DNA of 64,000 nt, from assembly GCF_000173355.1 (NCBI RefSeq), contig NZ_ABXA01000003.1, positions 44,389 to 108,388 of the forward strand. Reading direction: 5' to 3'. Positions within the stretch are counted from its first letter, which is position 1. Each line of letters opens with the position of its first letter. Positions 45,852 through 54,737 of the stretch are shown in pieces. The translations under genes and the position numbers were made by a program. Origin of the DNA: Anaerococcus hydrogenalis DSM 7454 (GTDB lineage: Bacteria; Bacillota; Clostridia; Tissierellales; Peptoniphilaceae). The notes beneath the pieces are model-generated. The model was given only the letters and a program-made list of their open reading frames with translations, ran no database searches and had not been told where the DNA came from.

Positions 45852-46649
45852 TTATTCGACATCTATACATTTAGCTGGACATTTTTCAGCAGCTTGTTTT
45901 AAAAGTTCAATATCTAAATTATCAGAAATTTTTTCTTTAGATAAGAAATTGTCCATTGCAAATCCTTCAGGATAAGTCCTTGCACAAATTGAACAACCAA
46001 TACATCCAACTTTACAATTTCCTCTAACATCTTTTCCTTTATCATGTGATGAGCATTTTACAATTGCTTTTTGTGAATAAGGAACAAGGTCTATTATATT
46101 TTTTGGACAAATTTTAACGCAAGCTCCACAAGCTACACATTTTTCTTTGTCAACTACACTTACTCCATTAACCATATGTATAGCATCAAATTCACATGCC
46201 TTAACACAGGATCCACATCCTAGACAACCATAATTACAGGCTTTTTTTCCACCAAAAAGTGCAATTTGTGCTCTACAATCATCAAGTCCTGCGTAATCAT
46301 ATAAATCTTTTGCATTTTCACATGTACCATTACATTTAACAACAGCTACTTGTTTTTCACCTGCACCAGCTGATTCAACTCCCATTGCGCTTGCAACAGC
46401 ATCTGTTACAGATTGTCCACCAATTACACAAGCAGAAACAGCAGCTTCACCTTTTGCAATTGCATTTGCACATCCGTCACATCCAGGATATCCACAAGCT
46501 CCACAGTTAGCTCCAGGAAGTGCTTCTCTAACTCTTTCAACAATCGGATCAGTTTTTACTTCAAATTTTTTACTAATTACACCAAGTAATACTGCCAACA
46601 AAAATCCCAATCCTGCAAGTACTACCGCTGGTATTAAAATATTATTCAT
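45852..46649 (-). CDS. rnfB: Rnf complex iron-sulfur subunit RnfB
   Basis: Entry-point subunit of the ferredoxin:NAD oxidoreductase that pumps Na+ or H+. An N-terminal helix (residues 6-26) is followed by the 4Fe-4S motif LPGANCGACGYPGCDGCANA. Then come several ferredoxin-type clusters: CNYGCLGCGSCVKACEFDAI, KCVACGACVKICP and CKVGCIGCSICARTYP. Length is 265 residues. It ends the operon, 18 bases after rnfA, a common clostridial position. Confidence 0.96.
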   Translation of the reverse strand: MNNILIPAVVLAGLGFLLAVLLGVISKKFEVKTDPIVERVREALPGANCGACGYPGCDGCANAIAKGEAAVSACVIGGQSVTDAVASAMGVESAGAGEKQVAVVKCNGTCENAKDLYDYAGLDDCRAQIALFGGKKACNYGCLGCGSCVKACEFDAIHMVNGVSVVDKEKCVACGACVKICPKNIIDLVPYSQKAIVKCSSHDKGKDVRGNCKVGCIGCSICARTYPEGFAMDNFLSKEKISDNLDIELLKQAAEKCPAKCIDVE

Positions 46650-46667
46650 TAATATAACCTTCCTTCT

Positions 46668-47243
46668 CTATGCTAATCCTGCAAAGCCCATAAAGGCAAT
46701 TGACATTAGACCTAGAGTAATCAAAGTAATAGGTCCACCCTTGAAAGCTTCTGGCATATCGTTATCTTCTATTTTTTCTCTTATAGAAGCAAGTATTACT
46801 AAAGCTATTAGAAAACCTACTGCAGCCGCAGCTGAGTTTATAACAGTTTCTAATAAATTATAACTTTCATTAATATTTTTTATAGCAACACCCAAAACTA
46901 TACAGTTAGTAGTAATTAATGGTAAATAAACCCCCAATGCCTCATATAAATTTGGCATTGATTTTTTCATAATAATTTCTACTATTTGTACTAAAGATGC
47001 AATTACAAGTATGAATACTACTGTTTGCAAATATCCAATATTTAATGGATCTAATATGTAGTATTGTATAATCCATGTAATTAATGAGCTTAAAGTTACT
47101 ACAAATATAACTGCTGCTCCCATTCCTTTTGCTGTTTCTACTTTACCTGAAACTCCAAGAACAGGACAGATTCCTAAAAATTGTCCTAATACATAATTAT
47201 TTACAAAAATTGATGCAATAATTATTGAAAATAAATTTGACAT
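46668..47243 (-). CDS. rnfA: Rnf complex membrane subunit RnfA
   Basis: A 191-residue integral membrane subunit with six helices, homologous to RnfE. Landmarks are IFVNNYVLGQFLGICPVLGVS and LITTNCIVLGVAIKN, whose Cys residues coordinate the intramembrane iron-sulfur centre shared between RnfA and RnfE. It lies eight bases after rnfE. Confidence 0.95.
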   Translation of the reverse strand: MSNLFSIIIASIFVNNYVLGQFLGICPVLGVSGKVETAKGMGAAVIFVVTLSSLITWIIQYYILDPLNIGYLQTVVFILVIASLVQIVEIIMKKSMPNLYEALGVYLPLITTNCIVLGVAIKNINESYNLLETVINSAAAAVGFLIALVILASIREKIEDNDMPEAFKGGPITLITLGLMSIAFMGFAGLA

Positions 47244-47251
47244 AATTCCTC

Positions 47252-47917
47252 CTACTTATTATTTTTCTTCTTGTTTGAAATAGCTGCTGCTACTGCAAAC
47301 ATGATTCCTAGGATAATAAATGAAGATGCAGGTTGAATTAAAAATCCAATTGTAAAATCTTCAGGAATTATTCTATTATCTAGTAATGTTCCATTTCCAA
47401 ATAATTCTCTTATAGCTGCAAGAATTGAAATTGCTATAGTATAGCCTAAACCTTGACCTAGTCCATCAACTATTGATGCAATTGGTCCTTGTTGAGAAGC
47501 AAATCCTTCAGCTCTAGCAAGAATAATACAGTTTACAACTATAAGTGGAATAAAAATCCCTAATGATTGATCAAGAGCTGGTAGGTAAGCTTTTATTAAC
47601 ATTTGTACCATAGTTACGAAAGATGCGATAACAACAATAAAGGCTGGTATCCTTACTTCATCAGGTATAAAATTTCTTAGTACTGATATTACTAAGTTTG
47701 AAAGTGTAAGTACAAATATTACTGCAGCTCCCATTCCAATCGCATTTGAAAGTGATGATGAAATAGCAAGAACAGAACACATACCTACCATTTGTACAAA
47801 TACAGGGTTATTTGAAAATATACCGTCTTTAAAAACTTTTAATAAATTAGGAGATTTTTTCTTTCTTTTTTCTTTTTCTTTTTGAACATCAATTGGTTTT
47901 CCCGTTTGTCTTTCCAT
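47252..47917 (-). CDS. rnfE: Rnf complex membrane subunit RnfE
   Basis: A 221-residue integral membrane subunit paralogous to RnfA. A basic N-terminal extension (KEKEKRKKKSPNLLKVFKDG) is followed by NPVFVQMVGMCSVLAISSSL and FIPLIVVNCIILARAEGFAS, each with the cluster Cys. A polylysine C-terminus follows the last helix. It is ten bases after rnfG. Confidence 0.95.
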   Translation of the reverse strand: MERQTGKPIDVQKEKEKRKKKSPNLLKVFKDGIFSNNPVFVQMVGMCSVLAISSSLSNAIGMGAAVIFVLTLSNLVISVLRNFIPDEVRIPAFIVVIASFVTMVQMLIKAYLPALDQSLGIFIPLIVVNCIILARAEGFASQQGPIASIVDGLGQGLGYTIAISILAAIRELFGNGTLLDNRIIPEDFTIGFLIQPASSFIILGIMFAVAAAISNKKKNNK

Positions 47918-47927
47918 CTTAAACCTC

Positions 47928-48467
47928 CTACTTAATTTCCTTTAAAACATCACGAGCTGTATTTATTCCGCTTAAAATAGCATTTGTTGAATATGTAGCT
48001 CCTGAAATTCCAACAATTTCATTTTCAGATCCAGTTTCAGATGCTCCAACTTTTTTATCCATACTCACACCCTTAACTCCTTTTTTAAACCAATCTTCTT
48101 CCATTTGAAGACCAAATCCAGCAGATTCTGAATGTTTTAAAGGACTGAATCCAGTTAATTTGTTATCTTTATCAACACCAACGATAAATTCAATGTCTCC
48201 ACCGTATCCACCCTTAGCATTTACATCAAATACATAGCCCTTATCTCCGTCAGCCTTATAAACTCCTTTTACTGAATCAGGAAATTTTCCTTTTACTTCT
48301 TCAAAGCTTTTGCCTTCTGGAAATGCTATTTTTAATGATTCATTTAATTTTTCTTTTTCAGCTTTTTTAATAATTGGATCTGTAACTGAATTTGTAAAGG
48401 CCAATACCAAAGCTGATACAGCTGTTATTATTAATAATTTAATTCCTAATTTTAATGCTTTATTCAT
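47928..48467 (-). CDS. rnfG: Rnf complex flavoprotein subunit RnfG
   Basis: A 179-residue extracytoplasmic subunit with an N-terminal helix (about 8-26) and an FMN-binding domain. The covalent flavin attachment motif is in GISGATYSTNAI (S-G-A-T, near residue 158), preceded by PLKHSESAGFGLQM. Flavinylation by ApbE is expected, but no apbE is in this window. It overlaps rnfD by eight bases. Confidence 0.95.
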   Translation of the reverse strand: MNKALKLGIKLLIITAVSALVLAFTNSVTDPIIKKAEKEKLNESLKIAFPEGKSFEEVKGKFPDSVKGVYKADGDKGYVFDVNAKGGYGGDIEFIVGVDKDNKLTGFSPLKHSESAGFGLQMEEDWFKKGVKGVSMDKKVGASETGSENEIVGISGATYSTNAILSGINTARDVLKEIK

Positions 48468-49398
48468 CTTTTGCCCCTTTATTAGCTACACCAAATACCT
48501 TAGGCATTGTTCTACTATCTATAAGAGGAACCAATAAGTTCATTAATAAAATTGAATATGAAACACCTTCTGGATATCCTCCATAAACTCTTATAAGTGA
48601 AGTTATAAGTCCACATCCGAAGGCAAATATTATCTCTCCTTTTTTTGTTACAGGACTTGTAGTATAGTCAGTTGCCATGAAAAATGCACCAAGCATAAGT
48701 CCACCTGATAATAATTGCTCAAGTATTCCATCTACAGATTTATTGAAAATCATCAATAAAACTGCTGTTGTTATTATGTAAACTGCAGGTATTCTTAATG
48801 AGATAACTTTTCTAAATACTAAATATGCTGCTCCTATCAATATAGCAAGGGTTGAAACTTCTCCAATACAACCTCCCATATTACCTATAAACATATCTAT
48901 TAAGGCTGGTTTATCTCCACCTGATAAAACAGTTGCTGCTGAAACTGCAGAAACTTTTCCAGGAGCTACGTAATTTGACATATTCTTTGACCAAGATGCA
49001 AGTAAAAATGCCCTTGCTCCAAGTGCTGGGTTTACAATATTTTGACCTATTCCTCCAAAAAATTGCTTACAAATTACAATAGCAAATACAGCTCCTATAA
49101 CTGTTTGCCAAATTGGCATTGTTACTGGAATATTGTAGGCTAAAAGTAAGCCTGTAACTACTGCTGATAAATCATTTATTGATGAATCTCTTTTCATAAC
49201 CTTGTTAGAAATAAATTCTGCTATTACACAGCTTATTACTGATGCTAGGATTAAAGCTAGTGCTTTTGTTCCAAAAAAGTAAACTCCTACGAGTCCTGTT
49301 GGAATAAGAGCAATTATTACATCTAACATTTCTTTAGTAACAGTTCTCTCGCTTCTCATATGAGGAGAGGATGATACTAATAATTTTTTTGCTTCCAT
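48460..49398 (-). CDS. rnfD: Rnf complex membrane subunit RnfD
   Basis: A 312-residue polytopic subunit with about nine helices that carries FMN and riboflavin. Conserved parts are SSPHMRSERTVTKEMLDVII, FGGIGQNIVNPALGARAFLL and MATDYTTSPVTKKG. The stretch VSAATVLSGGDKPALIDMFI corresponds to the flavinylation region; it reads SAAT where the usual motif is SGAT, so covalent FMN attachment here is less certain. It lies 11 bases after rnfC. Confidence 0.95.
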   Translation of the reverse strand: MEAKKLLVSSSPHMRSERTVTKEMLDVIIALIPTGLVGVYFFGTKALALILASVISCVIAEFISNKVMKRDSSINDLSAVVTGLLLAYNIPVTMPIWQTVIGAVFAIVICKQFFGGIGQNIVNPALGARAFLLASWSKNMSNYVAPGKVSAVSAATVLSGGDKPALIDMFIGNMGGCIGEVSTLAILIGAAYLVFRKVISLRIPAVYIITTAVLLMIFNKSVDGILEQLLSGGLMLGAFFMATDYTTSPVTKKGEIIFAFGCGLITSLIRVYGGYPEGVSYSILLMNLLVPLIDSRTMPKVFGVANKGAKDE

Positions 49399-49409
49399 TT
49401 AATTCTCCT

Positions 49410-50726
49410 CTACTTTCCTGCTTGACGAATTTGTCTTTTACCAAACCTAATAGCTTCAACTAATGGTCTTTTGGATGGACAAATGTATGAACATGAACCA
49501 CATTCTATACAATCTAAAATATGTAAATCTTGCGCCTTATCAAATTTTTCCTTTAATGAAAATTTATGAATTAGAAGTGGCATTAGTCCAACTGGACAAA
49601 CATTTACACATTTTGCACATCTTATACATGGATTTGTAACTGGTGCTTTTGATTCTTCTTTGTTTAATACTAGTATACAATTACTAGCTTTTTCAACTGG
49701 TTGATTGATATTTGGTTGGGCAATTCCCATCATAGGTCCACCATTTATAACTTTTCCAGCATCTTCTGTCATTCCACCAGCTTCTTCAATCATGTCTTCA
49801 AAGCTTGTTCCAAGTCTTACTAAAAAATTAGAAGGATTTTTGATTCCATGACCTGTTACTGTCATATATCTTTCTATTAGTGGTTTTCCATAATAAACTG
49901 CTTCATAAACTGCGTTTGCTGAAGAAACGTTTGACACTATAACTCCAACATCCATTGGAAGACCACCTGATGGTACTTCTCTATGTAATACTGCATTTAT
50001 TATTCTTTTTTCATCCCCTTGTGGGTATTTAGTAACCATTGTAGCAAGTTCTAATTTTGGTGAATTTTTATCTGCTATCGCTTTTCTTACTTTTTCTATT
50101 GCTTCTTGTTTATTATCTTCGATTGCTATAATTCCTTTTTTAGCATCTACTGCTTTTACAAGAAGTTCCAAAGCATCTACAATTATTTCAGGCTTTGTTT
50201 TTAAAATATAATCATCGCAAGTAACATAAGGTTCACACTCTGCACCATTAATGATTACAGTATCTACTGCTTTATTTGGTGAATATTTTATGTGTGCAGG
50301 AAATGCTGCTCCTCCCATACCTACAAGACCATTTTCTTTCATAGCCTCAACAATTTTTTCTTTAGTAAGGTTAGTAACATCTTTTCTTTCATAGTTAATT
50401 TCTTGGTCGTAGCCTTCTGTATCGATTACAACAGCTTTTGCATTTTTACCAGATGCTGTTTGGATATCGATTACACTAGTAACTTTACCACTTACTGATG
50501 AGTGAATGTTACAAGAAAAATTACCTACAGCCTCACCTATAAGCTCTCCTACTTTCACTTCATCGTTTTTCTTAACTAAACATTTGCTTGGAGCTCCGAT
50601 ATGTTGAGTAAGGGGAATTGTTACAGTTTTTGGGACCTTTGCAACTATTAAGCCTTTATTTTCGCTTAATTCCTTATACTCTGGAATCTTAACTCCATTG
50701 TCAAATGACAAATTTTCTAGAGCCAT
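49410..50726 (-). CDS. rnfC: Rnf complex NADH-binding subunit RnfC
   Basis: A 438-residue subunit that reduces NAD+ with electrons passed from ferredoxin. An N-terminal barrel-sandwich domain (IPLTQHIGAPSKCLVKKNDE) precedes the FMN/NADH-binding domain (GLVGMGGAAFPAHIKYSP, TVIINGAECEPYVTCDDYIL). Two 4Fe-4S motifs follow, CIRCAKCVNVCP and CIECGSCSYICP. The start is ATG 50726 after GGAGAG; an upstream ATG is in frame. First gene of the rnfCDGEAB operon. Confidence 0.96.
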   Translation of the reverse strand: MALENLSFDNGVKIPEYKELSENKGLIVAKVPKTVTIPLTQHIGAPSKCLVKKNDEVKVGELIGEAVGNFSCNIHSSVSGKVTSVIDIQTASGKNAKAVVIDTEGYDQEINYERKDVTNLTKEKIVEAMKENGLVGMGGAAFPAHIKYSPNKAVDTVIINGAECEPYVTCDDYILKTKPEIIVDALELLVKAVDAKKGIIAIEDNKQEAIEKVRKAIADKNSPKLELATMVTKYPQGDEKRIINAVLHREVPSGGLPMDVGVIVSNVSSANAVYEAVYYGKPLIERYMTVTGHGIKNPSNFLVRLGTSFEDMIEEAGGMTEDAGKVINGGPMMGIAQPNINQPVEKASNCILVLNKEESKAPVTNPCIRCAKCVNVCPVGLMPLLIHKFSLKEKFDKAQDLHILDCIECGSCSYICPSKRPLVEAIRFGKRQIRQAGK

Positions 50727-50758
50727 ACTCTCTCCTTTCATTTAATACGTATATAAGC

Positions 50759-50787
50759 ATTATAAATTATTTGAAAATATTATTCAA
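50759..50787 (-). promoter_or_regulatory. promoter of the rnf operon
   Basis: TTGAAT (50782-50787) and perfect TATAAT (50759-50764) with a 17-base spacer on the minus strand, just after the transglycosylase stop codon. Confidence 0.7.
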
Positions 50788-50790
50788 TGT

Positions 50791-51447
50791 CTATAGGACA
50801 TCAAATAATATTTTTTTAACAAATTTCTTATAATTTTTTATCGATAAGTCTTTTCTATTTTTTAATTCTTTTTCACTAGGAAGACCATTATCATAAAAAA
50901 CTTTCATCAAATCATAGTTTGAATTTATTTTTATAACATATTGTCTTGTTTCTTCTACGGGTATTTTTGTAGGGTCTGGGTCATGTTTGTCGATTTTTTT
51001 CTCTTGAATCCACTTATCTACATTACCTATTCCACCATTATAAGCAGCTAGTGCCAAATCAACATCATTATAATATTTATATAGGTAGTTAAAATATCCA
51101 ACTCCCAAATTTAAATTGTAATCTACATCTTTTAGTTTATCTGGATAATATTCTTCCCCAATTAATTCAGCACTATGTTTTGCTGATGTGTCTAATAATT
51201 GCATCAAACCTTTGGCATTTTGGTTAGAGTGGGCTTCATTGTCATAATCACTTTCAACCTTTATTATTGATGCTATCAACAATGGATCCATATTATATTT
51301 TTCAGAATATTTTTTTATTTCATCTTGGTAGGCGATTTTTTGCCTTGATGTTTGGTAGGCAACTATTGAAAAACTTATTATTATCGCCATAACTATGCTT
51401 ATTATTATTAATCCTATAATTTTAAAAATACTTTTTAAAGCTTTCAT
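50791..51447 (-). CDS. membrane-anchored lytic transglycosylase (SLT domain)
   Basis: A 218-residue protein with an N-terminal transmembrane helix (residues 7-31) and an extracytoplasmic lysozyme-like SLT domain that cleaves glycan strands. The catalytic Glu65 is in IIKVESDYDNEA, followed by AKGLMQLLDTSAKH and ALAAYNGGIGNVDKWI. It overlaps coaE by four bases. The polA-coaE-SLT order is found in several Clostridia. Confidence 0.92.
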   Translation of the reverse strand: MKALKSIFKIIGLIIISIVMAIIISFSIVAYQTSRQKIAYQDEIKKYSEKYNMDPLLIASIIKVESDYDNEAHSNQNAKGLMQLLDTSAKHSAELIGEEYYPDKLKDVDYNLNLGVGYFNYLYKYYNDVDLALAAYNGGIGNVDKWIQEKKIDKHDPDPTKIPVEETRQYVIKINSNYDLMKVFYDNGLPSEKELKNRKDLSIKNYKKFVKKILFDVL

Positions 51448-52034
51448 CTTTTCTCCAAATTATCTAAAGCTATTTCTACTTTTTTTTCTAAATCATTAAG
51501 ACTTGTACTGTTATCAAAAATAAGGTCTGATTTTTCTTTCATTAGGGAAAAATTTTGACTATTTATTTTTTTTAAGGCAAAATCCTCATCAATTTTATCC
51601 CTTTGCATAAGTCTTTGGATTTGTACATCCTTATTTGCTACAACCAACCATACATAATCACATGGAAATTTTTCTTTCATTTGAAAAAATAAGGGAATTT
51701 CTATAAAAATATTTTTTTCATTCGATTTTCCTATTATTTTATTAATATATGAAATTATATTTTTATGGGTAATTTTATTTATCAATTCTCTTTTTTTAGG
51801 ATCATTAAAGATAATTTTCCCTAAAGTTTTTTTGTTTATAATTCCATCTTCAAAGGCCTCATTAAAGGCCCCTGATGATAAAATTTCTCTATAATTAATT
51901 TGATCTTTTTCTAAAAGTTTTGCATTAATCTTATCACTATCGATAACCTCATATCCCTTTTTTCTTAAAATATCTGATAAGGAAGATTTACCGCTTGAGA
52001 TTGTGCCTGTTATTACAATTTTATTTTGATTCAT
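51444..52034 (-). CDS. coaE: dephospho-CoA kinase
   Basis: Last enzyme of coenzyme A synthesis. A 196-residue P-loop kinase with VITGTISSGKSSLSDILRKK (Walker A), VIDSDKINAKLLEK and the IFIEIPLFFQ and RLMQRDKIDE segments. Second residue of the P-loop is T where most have L. The ATG at 52034 follows GGAG and overlaps the 3' end of polA by 14 bases. Confidence 0.93.
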   Translation of the reverse strand: MNQNKIVITGTISSGKSSLSDILRKKGYEVIDSDKINAKLLEKDQINYREILSSGAFNEAFEDGIINKKTLGKIIFNDPKKRELINKITHKNIISYINKIIGKSNEKNIFIEIPLFFQMKEKFPCDYVWLVVANKDVQIQRLMQRDKIDEDFALKKINSQNFSLMKEKSDLIFDNSTSLNDLEKKVEIALDNLEKR

Positions 52035-54664
52035 ACATACTATCTCCACTATCTATATCTACTAGAAGTGGAACCTTCAATTTGACTGCTTCTTCCATAG
52101 ATGATTTCAATATTTCTTTTGCCTTGGTCAAATCTTTTTTACTTGCCTCTATGATTATTTCATCATGGATTTGTAGGACAATTTTTGCATCTACTTTTGC
52201 TTTTTTTAGATTTTCATATGAATTTATCATGGCAAATTTTATAATATCTGCAGCAGATCCTTGGATTGGAGTATTTAAGGCAACTCTTTCACCAAAGCTT
52301 CTTACGTTGAAATTTTTAGAATTTATTTCTGGAACATACCTTCTTCTATTAAATATAGTATTTACGAAGCCTTCTTCCTTGGCTTTTTTTACAATATCTT
52401 TCATATATTTTTTTATTTGAGGATAGGTATTGAGATAATTTTCTATATATTCCTTGGCTCTTTTTCTAGGAATATTTAAATTTTGGCTTAGACCATAATC
52501 ACTTATTCCATAAATTATCCCAAAATTTACTGCCTTTGCTTCACTTCTTTGTAATTTTGTAACCTCATCAATTGGTGTATCAAAGACTTCCGATGCTGTT
52601 TTTGTATGAATATCTATATCATGAGAAAAAGCTTCTTGCATTTTTTTTATCATTTGCAAGGTGGGCTAAGACTCTTAACTCTATTTGTGAATAGTCTGCA
52701 TCTATTAATACCTTATCCTTATCTGCCTTAAAGGCCTTTCTAATTTTTCTTCCCTCTTCTGTTCTAATTGGAAGGTTTTGAAGATTCGGTTCAGTTGATG
52801 AAAGTCTACCTGTAGCTGTTACATTTTGCTTAAAGGTTGACCTTATTCTTCCATCCTCATCAATACATTCTTCTAAACTTTCAAGATAGGTAGATTTTAA
52901 CTTATACATCTCCCTATATCTTTCAATTTTTCCTATAATAGGATGTTTATCTCTTAATTTTTCCAAAACTTTTGCATCTGTGGAATAACCAGTCTTGGTT
53001 TTTTTGATAATTGGAAGTTCCAAGTCTTCAAATAAAATTATTGAAAGCTGCTTTGGTGAATTTATATTAAATTCAGAACCTGCAAGTTCATAAATTACTT
53101 TTTCTAAATCCTCAAGCTCAAGTGAAACTTCATCTTTTATCTTTTCTAGTTCATTTTTATCACAGATGAAGCCAGTTATTTCCATTTCTGCCAAAACTTT
53201 GGATAATTTTATTTCACAATCCTTGTAAAGCTCATACATTGAAAGTTCTTTTAACTTATCGGTTAATATATCAAGACTATCTTCTATTGCATTTATAATT
53301 GATGATAAATATTTTCCAAGTTCTTTTTCACTTAAATCCTTATAAGATTTTTTATTCCTTCCCTTGCCCAACAAGTCTTCTTCATTTAAAACTTCATATT
53401 TCAAAAATGCTTGACTAAAAGTTTTCAAATCATAAGAGGACCTGGAAGGATCTATAAGATAGTGCATAAGCATAGTATCATCATAAGGAAAATTTATTTC
53501 TATTCCCAACTTATTAAAAAGTACTATATCTTCTTTTATATCAAAAGAAACCTTATTAATATTTTCATCTTCAAAATATTTTTTGAAATTTTCTACAAAT
53601 TTTTGGTCTGGATTATAGATAAAAGTTTTGGATGATGGTGATTTGATTGCAATTTTAAAAGCTTTTGAATGTATATAATTATCATTTTCAAAAATAGTCT
53701 TAAAATAAAAAATATTTTCTTTTTCAATGTCTTCTATGACTGAAAAATCATCATCTGTAAAGGAATAAGAAAAGTCTAATTCTTCTCTTTGCTCTTTACT
53801 TCCATCTTCAAATTTTTCTAAAAACTTATTGAAATTATATTTTGAAAATTTCTCCTTCAAGGATTCCATATCTGGATTTTTAACCCTCAAATCGCTAATT
53901 TCATAATCGATTGGTGCATTTGTTACTATAGTTCCAATTTTTTTAGACAAAAAGGCAATTTGTCTTGAATTTTTAAGATTTTCCTTGGTTTTTTTGCCAC
54001 TAATATCATCTAAATTTTCATACAAGGCTTCCATTGACCCGTATTTTTTTATATATTTAAGGGCAGTTTTTTCCCCAATTCCATCAACGCCTGGAATATT
54101 ATCAGACTTATCACCCATAAGACCCTTAACATCAATTAATTGTTTAGGACTTAGGCCATAATCTTCTTTAATTTTTTCTTCGGTAATTTCTTCCATTTGA
54201 GAAATTCCCTTTCTTGTAAGATAAACAATAACATCATCATTTACAAGTTGAAAATAATCCTTATCTCCAGTTATTATTACAGTTTCGAGGCCCTCATCTC
54301 TTGCGATTTTTGAATAAGTTCCAACAATATCATCAGCCTCAAAGCCATCTATATCTAAATACTTGACGTTTAGTGAGTCAAGAATATCTTTTAAAATTCC
54401 AAATTGATAATTTAACTCGCTCGGAGCCTTATCCCTATTTGCCTTATAATCTTCAAATTCCTTGTGCCTAAAAGTTTTTGTTTTTTTATCAAAGGCAACC
54501 AAAATATAATCAGGTTTATATTCTTCAACAGCCCTAAAATACATTGTCAAGAATCCATAAACACCATTGGTCATAACCCCATCAGCATTGGTAAGATTAG
54601 GAAGGGCAAAAAAAGCTCTAAAAATCAAACTAGACCCATCAATCAGCATTACTTTTTTACTCAT
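52021..54664 (-). CDS. polA: DNA polymerase I (one frameshift)
   Basis: Repair and Okazaki-fragment polymerase of family A. The 5'-3' exonuclease domain (residues 1-290) has DGSSLIFRAFFALPNL and ADDIVGTYSK, IITGDKDYFQL and GDKSDNIPGVDGIGEKTA. The central exonuclease-like domain lacks proofreading acidic residues (only FDIKED), as in other Firmicutes Pol I. The polymerase domain has TATGRLSSTEPNLQNLPIRT, DADYSQIELRVLAHLAND and IHDEIIIEA. The eight-base T run at 52641-52648 is one too long; removing a base joins ANDKKMQEAFSHDID and gives exactly 881 codons. ATG 54664 (MSKKVMLIDG) follows GGAG; an upstream ATG is less likely. Confidence 0.96.
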
Positions 54665-54682
54665 ATAAATCTCCTTTCTATT

Positions 54683-54691
54683 AGTATAACA
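54683..54691 (-). promoter_or_regulatory. extended -10 promoter of polA
   Basis: On the minus strand TGTTATACT is an extended -10 element 19 bases upstream of the polA ATG. No good -35 box is visible. Confidence 0.4.
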
Positions 54692-54704
54692 TATTTTATT
54701 TTTC

Positions 54705-54737
54705 ACAAAAAAAGTAAGTAGAAAAATCTACTTACTT
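54705..54737 (-). terminator. terminator of glycosyltransferase operon
   Basis: AAGTAAGTAGA (54712-54722) pairs perfectly with TCTACTTACTT (54727-54737) over an AAAA loop, followed on the minus strand by a T tract. It overlaps the stop codon of the upstream membrane protein and separates it from polA. Confidence 0.85.
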
